From positions 1-16,326 of the forward strand of contig DATDGC010000070.1 in assembly GCA_036522275.1 (NCBI GenBank): a DNA stretch of 16,326 bases, given 5' to 3'. Positions within the stretch are counted from its first letter, which is position 1, and the number at the start of each line of letters is the position of its first letter. The DNA is from JAHFRG01 sp036522275. Its GTDB lineage: Bacteria > Pseudomonadota > Gammaproteobacteria > Burkholderiales > JAHFRG01. Below are positions 6,932 through 14,415 of this stretch, piece by piece. Below the pieces are notes generated by a model, which saw only the letters and a list, made by a program, of their open reading frames with translations, was not told the origin of the DNA and did no database searches. Both the position numbers and the translations under genes were made by a program.

Positions 6932-7747
6932 ATGTCATCTATGAATCAGGTTCGTCCCGCTGCCGTCTCCGGCAGCTTCTACCCACGCCAGCCTGAAGCG
7001 CTGGCGCAGGAGGTTGCTACCTTGCTGGGCGCTGCGAAGCAGCATAAGTCTGTAACTCCCAAGGCGCTCATCGCCCCACATGCGGGCTACGTTTATTCGG
7101 GTCCGGTCGCAGCAAACGCCTATGCCCGGCTGGTACCGGCCCGAGGACGAATCAAACGAGTGGTGTTGTTGGGCCCGGCACACTTTGTAGCGGTACGGGG
7201 TTTGGCCTTGCCCGATGCCAGTGGTTTTGCCACGCCGCTCGGGATGGTTCCGTTGGATGAGGCCAGCGTGGAAACGCTTTCCCGGCTGCCTCAGGTGTCA
7301 CAAAGCAACGCAGCCCATGCTTCCGAACATTCTCTGGAAGTCCATCTGCCATTTTTACAGACTGTGCTGGAGAAATTTACTCTGGTCCCGCTTGCGGTCG
7401 GAGATGCCACACCCGAGGAAATCGCTGATGTCTTGGATTTACTGTGGGGAGGCGAAGAAACTTTGATCGTGGTCAGTTCCGATTTATCCCATTACCTGCC
7501 TTACGAAACCGCACGTCGGGTAGACCAAGCAACGGCACAAACGATACTGGATTTGCGAGAGTCTATCAGCCACCAGCAAGCCTGCGGCGCATCGCCGGTG
7601 AACGGCTTGTTGCTCGCGGCGCAACGCCACCGCCTCAAACCGGAACTCCTGGATTTGCGTAATTCAGGCGATACCGCAGGCGACCGCAGCCGGGTCGTAG
7701 GTTATGCAGCATTCGCGTTTAACGAGAGCGCACAACATGTACACTAA
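6932..7747 (+). CDS. amrB: Memo-like protein, AmmeMemoRadiSam system protein B
   Basis: A 271-aa protein of the Memo family, structurally related to extradiol dioxygenases; its bacterial reaction is not established. Visible motifs are RPAAVSGSFYP (8-18), LIAPHAGYVYSGPVA (46-60), LLGPAHF (79-85), HSLEVHLPFLQ (133-143), VVSSDLSHY (180-188), ACGASPVNGLL (217-227) and NSGDTAGDRSRVVGYAAFAF at the end. H50, H84 and H187 match the histidines of the metal-binding pocket; the cysteine that completes this pocket in the human protein is absent, as I recall for bacterial members generally. An alternative ATG lies at 6941. It overlaps the next gene by 11 bp, so the cassette is translated as a unit. Confidence 0.92.
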   Translation: MSSMNQVRPAAVSGSFYPRQPEALAQEVATLLGAAKQHKSVTPKALIAPHAGYVYSGPVAANAYARLVPARGRIKRVVLLGPAHFVAVRGLALPDASGFATPLGMVPLDEASVETLSRLPQVSQSNAAHASEHSLEVHLPFLQTVLEKFTLVPLAVGDATPEEIADVLDLLWGGEETLIVVSSDLSHYLPYETARRVDQATAQTILDLRESISHQQACGASPVNGLLLAAQRHRLKPELLDLRNSGDTAGDRSRVVGYAAFAFNESAQHVH

Positions 7748-8306
7748 CGCAGAGCAAATTGTTCTGCCGATCGCCCGGGCGACGATAGGCCAAGCATTGG
7801 GCCGGCAGACAACGGCGGACGAATCCGCGCCGTGGCTGTACGAGCCGAGAGCTTGCTTCGTCACTCTTAAAATGAATGGCGAGCTGCGCGGCTGTATCGG
7901 CTCACTTAAAGCGCAGCGCTCACTGCTCACAGACCTCAAGGCCAATGCCCTCGCTGCTGCTTTTCACGATCCTCGCTTTGAGCCATTGACCAATGGCGAA
8001 TTCGACTATACCAGGATCGAGATATCGCTGATTTCCGTGATAGAGCCGATATATTTCGTAAATGAACAAGACGCCCTGAACCAGCTGCGCCCCGCGATTG
8101 ACGGCATCATTTTCGAATACCAAAACCAGAGCAGCACGTTTCTGCCGCAGATGTGGGAGAGCCTGCCCACACCGCAATTGTTCATGGCGCAACTGAAACA
8201 CAAAGCGGGATTACCCCCTTCCTTCTGGGTGGAGGGCGTCAGGCTGTCGCGCTATACTGTGTTTAGGTTCCATGAATCCGAGCGCAAGGAAAACCTGTTC
8301 TTATGA
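7737..8306 (+). CDS. amrA: AMMECR1-domain protein, AmmeMemoRadiSam system protein A
   Basis: A 189-aa protein consisting of one AMMECR1 domain, a family conserved from archaea to humans with no settled biochemical role. The invariant LRGCIG motif is at residues 50-55, followed by the conserved AFHDPRF (75-81 area) and the FLPQMWE segment. The frame opens at 7704, but the ATG at 7737 fits better: GAGAG lies about eight bases upstream and family proteins begin shortly before the first helix. The start lies within the end of amrB, and the stop overlaps the amrS start (ATGA). Confidence 0.92.
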   Translation: MYTNAEQIVLPIARATIGQALGRQTTADESAPWLYEPRACFVTLKMNGELRGCIGSLKAQRSLLTDLKANALAAAFHDPRFEPLTNGEFDYTRIEISLISVIEPIYFVNEQDALNQLRPAIDGIIFEYQNQSSTFLPQMWESLPTPQLFMAQLKHKAGLPPSFWVEGVRLSRYTVFRFHESERKENLFL

Positions 8307-9370
8307 ACTACCCAGGAAAATATTGGCATAAGCTGGATGACGGGCGCATTCAGTGCGATTTATGTCCTCGCGATTGCCGGCTGCACGAAGGCCAGCGCGG
8401 CGCCTGCTTCGTACGCCAGCGCCTGAATGACGCCATGGTGCTTACCACTTACGGCCGTTCTTCGGGCTTTTGCATTGATCCCATCGAGAAGAAGCCGCTC
8501 AATCATTTTTACCCAGGGTCGAGCGTGTTGTCTTTCGGCACTGCCGGCTGCAACCTGGCGTGCAAATTCTGCCAGAACTGGGATATCAGCAAGTCCCGGG
8601 AAATGGATACCCTGGCCGATTCGGCTTCCGCTGATGCCATTGCCGAAGCCGCTCTTGCCCATGACTGCAAGAGCGTAGCTTTTACCTACAACGATCCGGT
8701 GATTTTCGCTGAATATGCCATGGACGTCGCGGATGCCTGCCGCGCACGCGGCATCAAGACTGTCGCGGTTACTGCAGGGTACATGCACGATGCGCCGCGC
8801 CGGGAATTCTATGCCAAGATGGATGCCGCCAATGTGGACCTCAAAGGCTTCACCGATGGATTTTATTTCAAGCTTTGCGGCGGGCAGTTGCAGCCGGTGT
8901 TGGACACGCTTAAGTACCTCAAGCACGAAACCCAGGTTTGGTTCGAAATCACCACGCTGCTGATCCCGGGCAAAAACGATAGCGATGAGGAAATCCGCAA
9001 TGAAGCGCAGTGGATCGCGCGCGAGCTGGGGCTGGATGTGCCGCTGCATTTCACCGCGTTCCATCCCGATTACAAGATGATGGATCTGCCGCCGACCCCG
9101 CCAGAAACGTTAAGCCGTGCCCGCGCCATCGCCCAACAAGAAGGGCTGCAATACGTCTACACCGGCAATGTGTTCGATACGGAAGGCGGCACTACTTACT
9201 GCACAGGCTGCAAAACACCGCTCATCGTGCGCGACTGGCACCGTATTGTGCGCTATCGTGTCACGCAGGACGGGCGCTGCCCCGACTGCGCCACGCCGCT
9301 TGCAGGCGAGTTCGGGCAATTCACCCGCCAGTTCGGCAATCAGCGCATCCCGATTGCCATTGCCAGCTAG
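8303..9370 (+). CDS. amrS: AmmeMemoRadiSam system radical SAM enzyme
   Basis: A 355-aa radical SAM protein related to pyruvate formate-lyase activating enzymes. The [4Fe-4S] cluster motif CNLACKFC gives C83, C87 and C90. Extra cysteines mark both ends: C18, C21, C25 and C35 at the N-terminus, and two CxxC pairs (C300/C303 and C326/C329) forming a probable zinc ribbon at the C-terminus. The middle contains AFTYNDPVIFAEY and DLKGFTDGFY, typical of this subgroup. The substrate is unknown; strict co-occurrence with Memo and AMMECR1 proteins implies a shared pathway. The ATG overlaps the amrA stop by four bases. The gene ends 20 bp from the convergent fba, in a terminator hairpin. Confidence 0.93.
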   Translation: MNYPGKYWHKLDDGRIQCDLCPRDCRLHEGQRGACFVRQRLNDAMVLTTYGRSSGFCIDPIEKKPLNHFYPGSSVLSFGTAGCNLACKFCQNWDISKSREMDTLADSASADAIAEAALAHDCKSVAFTYNDPVIFAEYAMDVADACRARGIKTVAVTAGYMHDAPRREFYAKMDAANVDLKGFTDGFYFKLCGGQLQPVLDTLKYLKHETQVWFEITTLLIPGKNDSDEEIRNEAQWIARELGLDVPLHFTAFHPDYKMMDLPPTPPETLSRARAIAQQEGLQYVYTGNVFDTEGGTTYCTGCKTPLIVRDWHRIVRYRVTQDGRCPDCATPLAGEFGQFTRQFGNQRIPIAIAS

Positions 9371-9407
9371 CGCTTGCAAAGCGAGTCGCTTTAAGCGGCG
9401 GTTTTTT
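9371..9407 (+). terminator. Intrinsic terminator of the amr operon
   Basis: Starts directly after the amrS TAG. Inner stem AAAGCG/CGCTTT (9378-9383 and 9387-9392) closes a 3-nt loop; outer stem CGCTT/AAGCG (9371-9375 and 9393-9397) is joined across a 2-nt bulge; six T follow at 9402-9407. It overlaps the last codons and stop of the convergent fba. On the minus strand there is no U-tract, so it acts for amrS only. Confidence 0.8.
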
Positions 9408-10419
9408 CCTGCTCCATTTGCACAGTGTAGCGGCCTAAGCAGGCGGCGCTGTTCATTTTTTCGCGGTGATAAAGTGCTTTCTGCGCCGCCGCTAGATTGG
9501 CGGATTGCCCCCTCCAAGTTTTGAGTGCAGGCTCTTGCAGCGCACGGCCGTAGGAAAAGCTCAAAGGCCAGGGATTGGGGCCTATCAAATTCATGGCGTT
9601 CAGATGCGCGGTCGCCTCCTCGGCACCCTGCCCGCCTGAAAGGAACACGATTCCCGGCACCGCCGCAGGCACTGCCCGCTTCAGGCAGCGCAGGGTTTGT
9701 TTCGCCACTTCTTCCACACCCGCCCGTTTTGGGCATTCGCTTCCCGAAATCACCATGCTTGCCTTGAGCACCATATGTTCCAGCGTGACGCGCTGTTGGC
9801 AGAGCGCATTGAACACGCTGCGCAGCGTAGCCTCGGTGACCTCAAAGCAGCGCTCCAAGGTGTGTTTGCCATCCATCAACACTTCCGGTTCCACCACCGG
9901 CACCAGCCCCGCCTCCTGGCATAGCGCTGCGTAGCGCGCCAGCGCATGAGCATTCGCTTCAAGGCAATATGGGCTCGGAATGCCATCGCCAATGTTTATC
10001 ACGGCGCGCCATTTGGCGAAGCTCGCTCCCATGCCACGGTATTCTGCAAGGCGCTCGCGCAAGCCGTCCAAGCCTTCGGTGACCTGCTCCCCGGGCGCGC
10101 CGGCAAGCTTCTTGGCGCCGGCGTCCACCTTGATCCCGGTAAGGATCCCCTGGCGTTTGAGCGCTACAGGAAACGGCGTGCCATCAGCAGCCGATTGCCG
10201 TATTGTTTCGTCGAAGAGAATCATGCCGCTGATGAATTGCGCTGCTCCGGGAACAGTGATGAGGAGTTCGCGGTAGGCGCGGCGGTTCTCCACCGTGGAT
10301 TCGACGCTTATGCTGTCGAAGCGCTTTTTGCAGGTGGGGGCGCTTTCATCTATGGCAAGTATGCCTTTGCCTTTTGCCACCATCGCGGCGGCTGTGGCTT
10401 CAAGTTCACGTTGGTACAT
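9391..10419 (-). CDS. fba: Fructose-bisphosphate aldolase, class I
   Basis: Catalyses reversible condensation of dihydroxyacetone phosphate and glyceraldehyde-3-phosphate, used in the Calvin cycle and gluconeogenesis. The 342-aa protein is a metal-independent class I enzyme: GILAIDES (19-26), ASFAKWR with K136, VEPEVL (176-181) and the Schiff-base lysine K219 in VLKASMV. AGGAGG lies ten bases before the ATG. It is the last gene of tkt-gap-pgk-pyk-fba, 60 bp after pyk. From memory many betaproteobacteria carry a class II enzyme at this locus, so the class I type is notable. Its 3' end is shared with the terminator of the convergent amrS. Confidence 0.96.
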   Translation of the reverse strand: MYQRELEATAAAMVAKGKGILAIDESAPTCKKRFDSISVESTVENRRAYRELLITVPGAAQFISGMILFDETIRQSAADGTPFPVALKRQGILTGIKVDAGAKKLAGAPGEQVTEGLDGLRERLAEYRGMGASFAKWRAVINIGDGIPSPYCLEANAHALARYAALCQEAGLVPVVEPEVLMDGKHTLERCFEVTEATLRSVFNALCQQRVTLEHMVLKASMVISGSECPKRAGVEEVAKQTLRCLKRAVPAAVPGIVFLSGGQGAEEATAHLNAMNLIGPNPWPLSFSYGRALQEPALKTWRGQSANLAAAQKALYHREKMNSAACLGRYTVQMEQEKTAA

Positions 10420-10479
10420 ATATGCTGTCCCTCCTATAAATCTTAGCAGTGAATGACAAAAAGCGCTTGCCTTTCACAC

Positions 10480-11907
10480 CTACCGATGGTCACCTATTTT
10501 TATGATCTTCATGGTATTAGTACCTCCTGACTTGCCGATCGGTTCGCCGATGGTGAGCACGATGAGATCGCCCTCGCGTACCACGCCGTTCGCCAGCAGC
10601 TCCCTTTCCACTTCGCGCAACAGTTGCTCTCTATCCAGGCCGGTGTATTTCAACATCAGCGGGTAGGTATCGCGGAACAGGCTGACACGATGGCGCGTCG
10701 CGGTCTCCGTAGTGAGCGCGTAAATCGGCACGCCGCAATTGAGCCGCGATATCCAGAGCGCGGTCGAGCCCGATTGCGTGAGCGCTGCGATGGCCTTGAC
10801 TTTCAGATGGTAGGCAGTGAACAGTGCGGCCATCGCAATCGACTGGTCAATACGGGTAAAGACACGGTCAAGAAAATCGCGGTCCAGCGCGATTTCGGAG
10901 GATTTTTCCGCTTCCAGGCAGATGCGGCTCATAGCTTCGACTGTCTCCACCGGATATCTGCCGCTCGCCGTTTCCGCAGACAGCATAACTGCGTCTGTAC
11001 CATCCAGCACCGCGTTCGCCACATCCGACACTTCGGCGCGGGTAGGAATCGGGTTTTCTATCATCGACTCCATCATCTGCGTCGCAGTAATGGTGAGCTT
11101 GTTCATTCCCCGCGCGACACGGATCATGCGTTTTTGCAAAGCCGGCACCGCGGCATCACCGACTTCCACCGCAAGATCGCCGCGCGCCACCATGATGCCG
11201 TCGCACGCGTCCATGATCTCTTGCAACGCGGGAATCGCTTCAGCCCTTTCAATCTTGGCAATCAGCATCGCGTGACCGCCAGCATCACGCAGCAACTGGC
11301 GGGCCAAGCGCATATCGGCCCCGCTCTTGGGAAACGATACTGCCAGATAATCCGCTTTGAGTTGAACCACGGTCTTGATGTCTTCCTTGTCTTTGTCAGT
11401 GAGTGCCGGCGCCATCAGGCCGCCGCCTTGGCGATTGATGCCCTTGTTGTTCGACAACACCCCGCCATGTCTCACGCTGCAGATGATCTCATTGCCGCGC
11501 ACCGCCTTCACCTCGAGCACGATGCGCCCGTCATCGAGTAGCAGCACCGCGCCGGGAGCAACATCGCGCGGCAACTCCTTGTAATCCAGCCCCACCCGCT
11601 CTTCGTTGCCCAGCGCGCCATCGGTGTCGAGAATAAACCTGTCGCCGGAACGCAGCATGATTTTGCCCTGCTCAAACTTGCCAATGCGGATTTTAGGTCC
11701 CTGCAAATCAGCTACTATGCCGACGGTGCGGCCAACTTTTCGTGCCGTCTCGCGCACCGCCTCGGCCCGCCGCAAATGATCCTGTGCCGTGCCATGGGAA
11801 AAATTCATGCGCACCACGTCCACTCCCGCGGCTATCATGCGCTCAAGTACCTTCGCCTCGCTGGAAGCGGGGCCGAGAGTGGCAACAATTTTAGTTCTGC
11901 GCAGCAT
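10480..11907 (-). CDS. pyk: Pyruvate kinase
   Basis: Transfers phosphate from phosphoenolpyruvate to ADP, giving pyruvate and ATP. The 475-aa protein shows RRTKIVATLGPASS (3-16), VVRMNFSHG (31-39), MLIAKIERAEAI with the catalytic lysine, GIMVARGDLAVEVG, and TATQMMESMI...PTRAEVSDVANAV, ending with the C-terminal SGGTNTMKII typical of bacterial enzymes. The start ATG (11905-11907) has no recognisable Shine-Dalgarno; the preceding 87 bp are occupied by a purine/pyrimidine inverted repeat that starts at the pgk stop. Translation may depend on upstream structure, which is inference. Confidence 0.96.
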   Translation of the reverse strand: MLRRTKIVATLGPASSEAKVLERMIAAGVDVVRMNFSHGTAQDHLRRAEAVRETARKVGRTVGIVADLQGPKIRIGKFEQGKIMLRSGDRFILDTDGALGNEERVGLDYKELPRDVAPGAVLLLDDGRIVLEVKAVRGNEIICSVRHGGVLSNNKGINRQGGGLMAPALTDKDKEDIKTVVQLKADYLAVSFPKSGADMRLARQLLRDAGGHAMLIAKIERAEAIPALQEIMDACDGIMVARGDLAVEVGDAAVPALQKRMIRVARGMNKLTITATQMMESMIENPIPTRAEVSDVANAVLDGTDAVMLSAETASGRYPVETVEAMSRICLEAEKSSEIALDRDFLDRVFTRIDQSIAMAALFTAYHLKVKAIAALTQSGSTALWISRLNCGVPIYALTTETATRHRVSLFRDTYPLMLKYTGLDREQLLREVERELLANGVVREGDLIVLTIGEPIGKSGGTNTMKIIKIGDHR

Positions 11908-11915
11908 ATATTTTG

Positions 11916-11943
11916 TGAGGGGTTAGGAGAGAGGGGTAAGGGG
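11916..11943 (+). repeat. Purine-rich 2 x 14-nt repeat, right-hand orientation
   Basis: Two tandem 14-mers, TGAGGGGTTAGGAG and AGAGGGGTAAGGGG. This 28-nt block pairs imperfectly with an inverted block at 11970-11997 (20 of 28 positions equal when the latter is read on the minus strand). It lies directly upstream of the pyk start. Confidence 0.65.
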
Positions 11944-11969
11944 TATAAAAGATGGTTTACTTTAGCACG

Positions 11970-11997
11970 CTCCTGACACCTTGCTCCTCACACCTCA
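11970..11997 (-). repeat. Purine-rich 2 x 14-nt repeat, inverted block
   Basis: Read on the minus strand: TGAGGTGTGAGGAG then CAAGGTGTCAGGAG. The first TGA is the pgk stop codon. Together with 11916-11943 it could form a long imperfect stem with a 26-nt loop in the pgk-pyk transcript. No U-tract follows, so it is not a standard terminator. Confidence 0.65.
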
Positions 11998-13176
11998 TTG
12001 CTTTGCCGCACGTTGTTCAAGAATTTCCACCGCGGGCAGTTTCTTGCCTTCCAAAAACTCGAGAAACGCCCCGCCGCCGGTGGATATATAAGAAATTTTG
12101 TCGGCAACGCCGTATTTCGCCAGCGCAGCTAGCGTCTCTCCGCCGCCCGCGATGGAAAACGCTTTCGAACCGGCAATTGCTTTGGCCAGCGCTTGGGTGC
12201 CCGCGCCAAATTGATCAAATTCATACACGCCAATCGGCCCGTTCCACACGATGGTACCGGCTTTCTCCACTACTCGCGCAATCTTCTCGCTGGTTTTTGG
12301 GCCGACATCCATGATCAGGTCGTCCGCCACGACTTCTGTGATGTCCTTCAAGGTGGCTTTGGCGGTTCCGGAAAATTCCTTGGCGCATACCACATCCTCT
12401 GGAATCAGCACTTCACCCTCTTTGGCGTGCATTGCCTCGACGATCTCTCGCGTTTCCCCGACCAATTTCGGCTCTGATAGTGATTTGCCTATAGCGTGGC
12501 CCGTGGCAAGTATGAAGGTATTGGCGATGCTGCCGCCCACGATCAGTTGATCCACCGCCTTGCACAACGACTTCAGGGCAGTAAGCTTGGTCGAGACCTT
12601 TGAGCCCCCTACAATAGTCACCAACGGCCGTCTCGGGTTGTCCAGCGCTTTCCCCAGCGCATCCAGTTCGGCAGCAAGCAAGGGGCCGGCGCAGGCGATA
12701 TTGGCAAACTTGGCAACACCATGGGTCGAAGCTTCGGCACGATGCGCGATGCCGAAAGCGTCCATCACATAGATATCGCAAAGCTGCGCCATTTTCTGCG
12801 CGAGCTCGTCACTGTTTTTCTTTTCGCCCTTGTTGAAGCGCACGTTCTCAAACAGAACCACATTGCCCGCGGCAACTTCGACTCCGTTCAACCAGTCACT
12901 AACAACCGTCACTTCACGCCGCAACAACTGGGAAAGGCGCCGCGCCACCGGTTTCAGGGAGCTTTGTTCATCGTACTTTCCTTCTTCAGGCCGCCCCAGA
13001 TGCGACATCAGCATGACTTTGGCGCGCGCTTTGAGCGCATACTCAATGGTCGGCAGTGAAGCGCGGATGCGTGTATCATCCGCCACCTCGCCGTTTTTCA
13101 GCGGCACATTGAAATCTTCGCGAATCAGCACGCGCTTGCCCGCAAGATCGAGATCGACCATCTTCAAGATAGACAT
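11995..13176 (-). CDS. pgk: Phosphoglycerate kinase
   Basis: Phosphorylates 3-phosphoglycerate, the product of RuBisCO, to 1,3-bisphosphoglycerate, the first reductive step of the Calvin cycle; it works in reverse in glycolysis. The 393-aa protein has LIREDFNVP (16-24), SHLGRPEEG (59-67 area), LFENVRFNKGE, the nucleotide-binding GGSKVSTK and the glycine-rich ISTGGGAFLEFLEGK near the C-terminus. There is no strong Shine-Dalgarno before the ATG (13174-13176). Instead a duplicated end of gap stops (TAA) ten bases upstream. Its own stop codon starts a purine-rich inverted repeat shared with the pyk leader. Confidence 0.96.
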   Translation of the reverse strand: MSILKMVDLDLAGKRVLIREDFNVPLKNGEVADDTRIRASLPTIEYALKARAKVMLMSHLGRPEEGKYDEQSSLKPVARRLSQLLRREVTVVSDWLNGVEVAAGNVVLFENVRFNKGEKKNSDELAQKMAQLCDIYVMDAFGIAHRAEASTHGVAKFANIACAGPLLAAELDALGKALDNPRRPLVTIVGGSKVSTKLTALKSLCKAVDQLIVGGSIANTFILATGHAIGKSLSEPKLVGETREIVEAMHAKEGEVLIPEDVVCAKEFSGTAKATLKDITEVVADDLIMDVGPKTSEKIARVVEKAGTIVWNGPIGVYEFDQFGAGTQALAKAIAGSKAFSIAGGGETLAALAKYGVADKISYISTGGGAFLEFLEGKKLPAVEILEQRAAKQ

Positions 13177-13185
13177 TGCGGGCTT

Positions 13186-13234
13186 ATTTCGCGTTCATCC
13201 ACGCAACCGTCACATCCAGCGTGCGGTTGCTGAA
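13186..13234 (-). pseudogene. Duplicated 3'-end fragment of gap
   Basis: 49 bp that match the true end of gap (13334-13382) at 47 positions, in the same orientation, 148 bp away. It would encode FSNRTLDVTVAWMNAK and stop at TAA; the real gene has FSNRMLDVTVAWMNAK and TGA. Upstream of the fragment the similarity ends abruptly and there is no start, so it is a remnant. It sits directly before pgk. Confidence 0.85.
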
Positions 13235-13257
13235 TCGCGGGCATTGTGGCTTCGGCC

Positions 13258-13295
13258 GCAGGCTGGTGCCTGCTTAACATCGCGCTGCGATGTTA
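13258..13295. repeat. Two adjacent hairpins between gap and pgk (REP-like)
   Basis: GCAGGC-TGGT-GCCTGC (13258-13273) and TAACATCGC-GCT-GCGATGTTA (13275-13295) are perfect stems of 6 and 9 bp, one base apart. No T-run follows on either strand, so they are not terminators. They may stabilise or process the gap-pgk mRNA, or be remains of the event that duplicated the gap end. Confidence 0.6.
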
Positions 13296-13305
13296 GCCTC
13301 CGCCG

Positions 13306-13395
13306 CAACGAGTGGGACTCAATACTTTGCTTCATTTCGCGTTCATCCACGCAACCGTCACATCCAACATGCGGTTGCTGAACCCCCACTCGTTG
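13306..13395. repeat. 11-bp inverted repeats around the 3' end of gap
   Basis: CAACGAGTGGG at 13306-13316 is the exact inverse of CCCACTCGTTG at 13385-13395, which encodes part of the conserved DNEWG motif of GAPDH. The copy outside the gene therefore seems to be derived from gap in the opposite orientation, and encloses the last 50 or so bp of the gene. Confidence 0.6.
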
Positions 13396-14345
13396 TCATA
13401 CCAGGACAGTACTTTCACGAGCGTGCCGCCAGCCACTTTGGTAAGCGTTGCGTCGAAAATCGAAGACGCAGGGTCATGATTGAAATCCACCGAAACCAGC
13501 GGCTTGTCGCAGTAGTTGAGAATGCCCTTCAATTCTCCTTGTGCTGCCTGCTTCATCACCGCGTTCACTTCCTCGACTGTGGTGGGACGCTTCGCGGTAA
13601 AGCTCAAATCCACCAATGAGACATTGATAGTCGGTACGCGCACCGCAAATCCGTCGAGTTTACCGTTGAGCTCCGGCAGTACCAAGCCCAACGCTGCTGC
13701 GGCACCGGTCTTGGTCGGGATCATGGACATGGTGGCAGAGCGTCCGCGGCGCAGGTCTTTGTGATAAGCATCAATCAGCACCTGGTCGTTGGTGTAGGCA
13801 TGCACTGTGGTCATCAGCCCGCTGACAATACCGATTTTCTCGTGCAGCACTTTGGCGAGCGGCGCAAGACAGTTAGTGGTGCAGGACGCATTGGAAATCA
13901 CCGTATCTGTAGCTTTTAGTTCTTTGTGGTTGACCCCATAGACCACCGTGGCATCCACATCCTTGTCTCCGGGGGCGGAGATGATGACTTTCTTCGCGCC
14001 GGCTTTAATGTGGGCGGAGGCCTTTTCCTTGCTGGTGAAAAGTCCTGTGCATTCGTGCACTACGTCAATGGCGAGTTCTTTCCACGGTAGTTCAGTGGGA
14101 TTGCGAACGGCAAACACCTTGATGCGGTCGCCGTTGATGAGCATGGTGTCGCCCTCCACTTCAACGCTACCGTGAAACCGGCCATGCACCGTGTCATAAC
14201 GAGTGAGATGGGCATTGGTTTCGGCATTACCGAGGTCGTTGATGGCAACAACCTGGATTTCCTTGTTACGCCCCGATTCATAGATTGCGCGCAAAATGTT
14301 GCGGCCGATGCGCCCATAGCCGTTGATCGCGACACGAATGGCCAT
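13332..14345 (-). CDS. gap: Glyceraldehyde-3-phosphate dehydrogenase, type I
   Basis: Interconverts 1,3-bisphosphoglycerate and glyceraldehyde-3-phosphate with NAD(P)H; in an autotroph it is the reductive step of the Calvin cycle. The 337-aa protein has the Rossmann GYGRIGR (9-15), AINDLG (34-39), the catalytic cysteine C155 in SNASCTTNCLAP, H182 in TTVHAYTNDQ and the C-terminal WYDNEWGFSNR. GGAG lies ten bases before the ATG (14343-14345). It follows tkt by 70 bp. The last 49 bp are duplicated downstream, between gap and pgk. Cofactor preference cannot be decided from the sequence alone. Confidence 0.97.
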   Translation of the reverse strand: MAIRVAINGYGRIGRNILRAIYESGRNKEIQVVAINDLGNAETNAHLTRYDTVHGRFHGSVEVEGDTMLINGDRIKVFAVRNPTELPWKELAIDVVHECTGLFTSKEKASAHIKAGAKKVIISAPGDKDVDATVVYGVNHKELKATDTVISNASCTTNCLAPLAKVLHEKIGIVSGLMTTVHAYTNDQVLIDAYHKDLRRGRSATMSMIPTKTGAAAALGLVLPELNGKLDGFAVRVPTINVSLVDLSFTAKRPTTVEEVNAVMKQAAQGELKGILNYCDKPLVSVDFNHDPASSIFDATLTKVAGGTLVKVLSWYDNEWGFSNRMLDVTVAWMNAK

Positions 14346-14415
14346 TAGTTTTCGCTCCAGGTAAAAATTATTATTTTACAACAGCGGGCACTTGAAACGC
14401 AGGGGGATATAAGCT

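Noticed and set aside
10458..10474. AAGCGCTT followed by T bases between pyk and fba as a terminator
   Set aside because: The palindrome has no loop and the stem is only 4 bp, too weak to call.
11916..11997. CRISPR-like array from the 14-mer repeats
   Set aside because: The repeats are contiguous, imperfect and inverted, with no regular spacers and no cas genes nearby.
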